This document shows, piece by piece, positions 23,554 to 24,782 of a DNA stretch of 24,782 bases. The notes below the pieces were generated by a model, which had not been told where the DNA came from, did not search any database, and saw only the letters and a program-made list of their open reading frames with translations. Each line of letters begins with the position of its first letter. Positions within the stretch are counted from its first letter, which is position 1. The translations under genes were made by a program, and so were the position numbers. Origin of the DNA: Pseudomonadota bacterium (GTDB taxonomy: Bacteria; Pseudomonadota; Gammaproteobacteria; Pseudomonadales; UBA5518); assembly GCA_022705125.1 (NCBI GenBank), contig JAKJFB010000011.1:1-24782 (forward strand). Reading direction: 5' to 3'.

Positions 23554-24470
23554 ACACGCCATCGCCAGCCCGCACGGTGCGCGTCGCCGCCGCGCAATAC
23601 GACGTCGCGCCGCTCGCGGACTGGGCCGCTTACGAGCGCCGGATCTCGGCCTGGGTCGACGAGGCCGCGCTCGCCGGGGCCAGGCTGCTGCTGTTCCCCG
23701 AATACTTCGCGATGGAGCTGGCCTCGCTGTTCGGCCCCGAGGTGCCGCTGTCGCTGCCGCGGCAGCTCAGCGCCATGCAGGAGTTGCTGGCGGATTTTCT
23801 CGCGCTGTTCGCGCGCCTGGCCCGCACGCACGGCGCCTGCATCGTGGCCGGCAGCTACCCGGTGCGGCTCGCCGACGGCAGCTACCGCAACCGCTGCCAC
23901 CTGTTCCACCCCGACGGGCGCCGGATGTTCCAGGACAAGCTGCAGATGACGCGCTTCGAAACCGAGGAATGGCACATCGGCGCCGGCGACACGCTGAAGG
24001 TCTTCGACACCGCGTTCGGGCGCATCGGCATCAACATCTGCTACGACTCGGAGTTCCCGCTGCTCGCGCACCGCCAGGTCGCTGCGGGCGCGGACCTGAT
24101 CCTGGTGCCGAGTTGCACCGACACGCGTGCCGGCTACCACCGCGTGCGCCTCGGCAGCCGCGCCCGCGCGCTCGAGAACCAGTGCTTCGTGGTGCAGTCG
24201 CCCACCGTTGGCGAGGCGCCATGGTCGGCGGCGGTGGACCGCAACACCGGCGCCGCCGCCGTGTATGCGCCGGTCGACTACGGCTTTCCCGACGACGGCG
24301 TGCTCGTGGAAGGCGAACTGGATCGCGCGCAGTGGGTCTACGCCGATCTCGATCTCGGGGCGCTCGCCGAGGTGCGCCGGCACGGCCAGGTGTGCAATTT
24401 CCGCGACTGGGACGCGCAGGCGCGCATCGCCGGCGTGGAGATCCTCGCGCCGGACGACACGTCCGGATGA
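23550..24470 (+). CDS. Carbon-nitrogen hydrolase (nitrilase superfamily amidase)
   Basis: 306 residues, the standard size. The catalytic triad is visible as E51 (FPEYFAME), K130 (QDKLQMTRFE) and C164 (INICYDSEFP). The sequence between (ACIVAGSYPVRLADGSYRNR) is typical of amidases rather than true nitrilases. The GTG start at 23550 overlaps the GNAT stop; the first conserved strand RVAAAQYDV follows at residue 11. It probably hydrolyses an amide, possibly one related to the product of the adjacent acetyltransferase (inference). The final Ser-Gly and the TGA stop lie within a REP-like hairpin (24461-24478). Confidence 0.9.
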   Translation: MNTPSPARTVRVAAAQYDVAPLADWAAYERRISAWVDEAALAGARLLLFPEYFAMELASLFGPEVPLSLPRQLSAMQELLADFLALFARLARTHGACIVAGSYPVRLADGSYRNRCHLFHPDGRRMFQDKLQMTRFETEEWHIGAGDTLKVFDTAFGRIGINICYDSEFPLLAHRQVAAGADLILVPSCTDTRAGYHRVRLGSRARALENQCFVVQSPTVGEAPWSAAVDRNTGAAAVYAPVDYGFPDDGVLVEGELDRAQWVYADLDLGALAEVRRHGQVCNFRDWDAQARIAGVEILAPDDTSG

Positions 24471-24483
24471 ATCCGGACTACAT
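24461..24483. repeat. Single REP-like hairpin at convergent gene ends
   Basis: GTCCGGATGAATCCGGAC (24461-24478) followed by TACAT. It matches the right-hand hairpin of the unit at 3556-3605 with one changed loop base. It carries the stop codon of the nitrilase gene in its loop (TGA) and the stop codon of the facing hydrolase gene at its right foot (TAG on the minus strand). Confidence 0.75.
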
Positions 24484-24782
24484 TCGTGCGTCCACGTAGC
24501 GGCGGATCGCCGCCCACGCGGCCGCTGCCTCGGGCACGCCGGCATTCGCCAGCCCGTGCCAGCCGTGGATCAGGCCGGGCCACGATTCCAGCGTGACCTC
24601 CACCCCCGCGTGCAGCGCGTTCGCCGCCAGCGCGAGCGCGCCGTCGGCCATGGTGTCGAACTGGGCCACCTGCAGGTACAGCGGCGGCAGGCCGCGCAGG
24701 TCCGCGCGCGCGGGCGAGATGCGCGGATCCGTCAGCTCGAGCGCCCCGGCGGTGTATTCTCGCGCACGGTTGCGCACCCACT
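24478..24782 (-). CDS. Alpha/beta-hydrolase (HSL / acetyl-esterase family), C-terminal part
   Basis: About 100 residues of the C-terminal end; the frame is open to the right edge, so the start and nucleophile lie outside the window. DPRISPARADLRGLPPLYLQVAQFD is the stretch before the catalytic acid in hormone-sensitive-lipase-type esterases, with the Asp in QFDTMADGA, and GLIHGWHG contains the catalytic His. The end AAAAWAAIRRYVDARM is the usual closing helix. It is convergent with the nitrilase gene; the stop is formed by REP-like sequence. Confidence 0.82.
   Translation of the reverse strand, partial: WVRNRAREYTAGALELTDPRISPARADLRGLPPLYLQVAQFDTMADGALALAANALHAGVEVTLESWPGLIHGWHGLANAGVPEAAAAWAAIRRYVDARM

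Noticed and set aside
1..24782. CRISPR array, prophage, insertion-sequence gene, tRNA or rRNA
   Set aside because: None seen on either strand; the only dispersed repeats are the REP-like hairpins.

Overview
The window is gene-dense, GC-rich chromosomal DNA from a gammaproteobacterium. The order xseB-ispA-dxs, convergent ribA, then nrdR-ribD-ribE-ribBA-ribH-nusB-thiL matches the arrangement I recall from Pseudomonas. The PomA-type flagellar gene beside xseB, the wax ester synthase, the SdsA-type sulfatase and the GTAG-type REP palindromes fit a marine or environmental member of the Pseudomonadales/Cellvibrionales (Halieaceae-like). That placement is inference; no rRNA or other marker gene is present.

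Layout. 1-147 (-) is the start of pomA. 383-3560 (+) is the isoprenoid-precursor block xseB-ispA-dxs. 3621-10561 (-) is a long riboflavin/thiamine block read right to left: nrdR, ribD, ribE, ribBA, ribH, nusB, thiL, a retropepsin-like protease, then ribA behind its own probable promoter. Most junctions overlap by 4 nt or have short gaps. 10719-11561 (+) is an SDR. 11604-13747 (-) is a FadL-type outer-membrane protein followed by two half-size YeeE/YedE transporters, divergent from a rhodanese-like DUF442 protein (13993-14412, +). 14488-15896 (+) is bacterioferritin, a Fur-box-controlled bfd and a Nudix CoA pyrophosphatase. 15930-18357 (+) is an esterase, a DUF3820 protein and a DmeF-like metal exporter. 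18375-21848 (-) is a wax ester synthase followed by an alkylsulfatase lipoprotein. 22009-24470 (+) is a tightly coupled four-gene operon: two SnoaL/NTF2-like proteins, a GNAT and a nitrilase-family amidase. The right edge holds the C-terminal part of an HSL-type hydrolase (-).

How the parts work together. Dxs and IspA feed isoprenoid synthesis. RibA, RibD, RibH and RibE cover most riboflavin steps, but the RibB domain of the clustered RibBA lacks residues normally needed for catalysis. Bfr and Bfd store and release iron. The YeeE pair, the FadL porin and the DUF442 protein may form a sulfur-handling unit.

The main non-coding structure is a family of GTAG/GTGG-flanked inverted hairpin pairs (REP/BIME-like). 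Two copies are intact 50-nt units and three are degenerate, split or single. Several lie at convergent gene ends and supply the stop codons of neighbouring genes. No tRNA, rRNA, CRISPR, phage or insertion-sequence gene was seen, and no gene-free stretch exceeds 300 bases.
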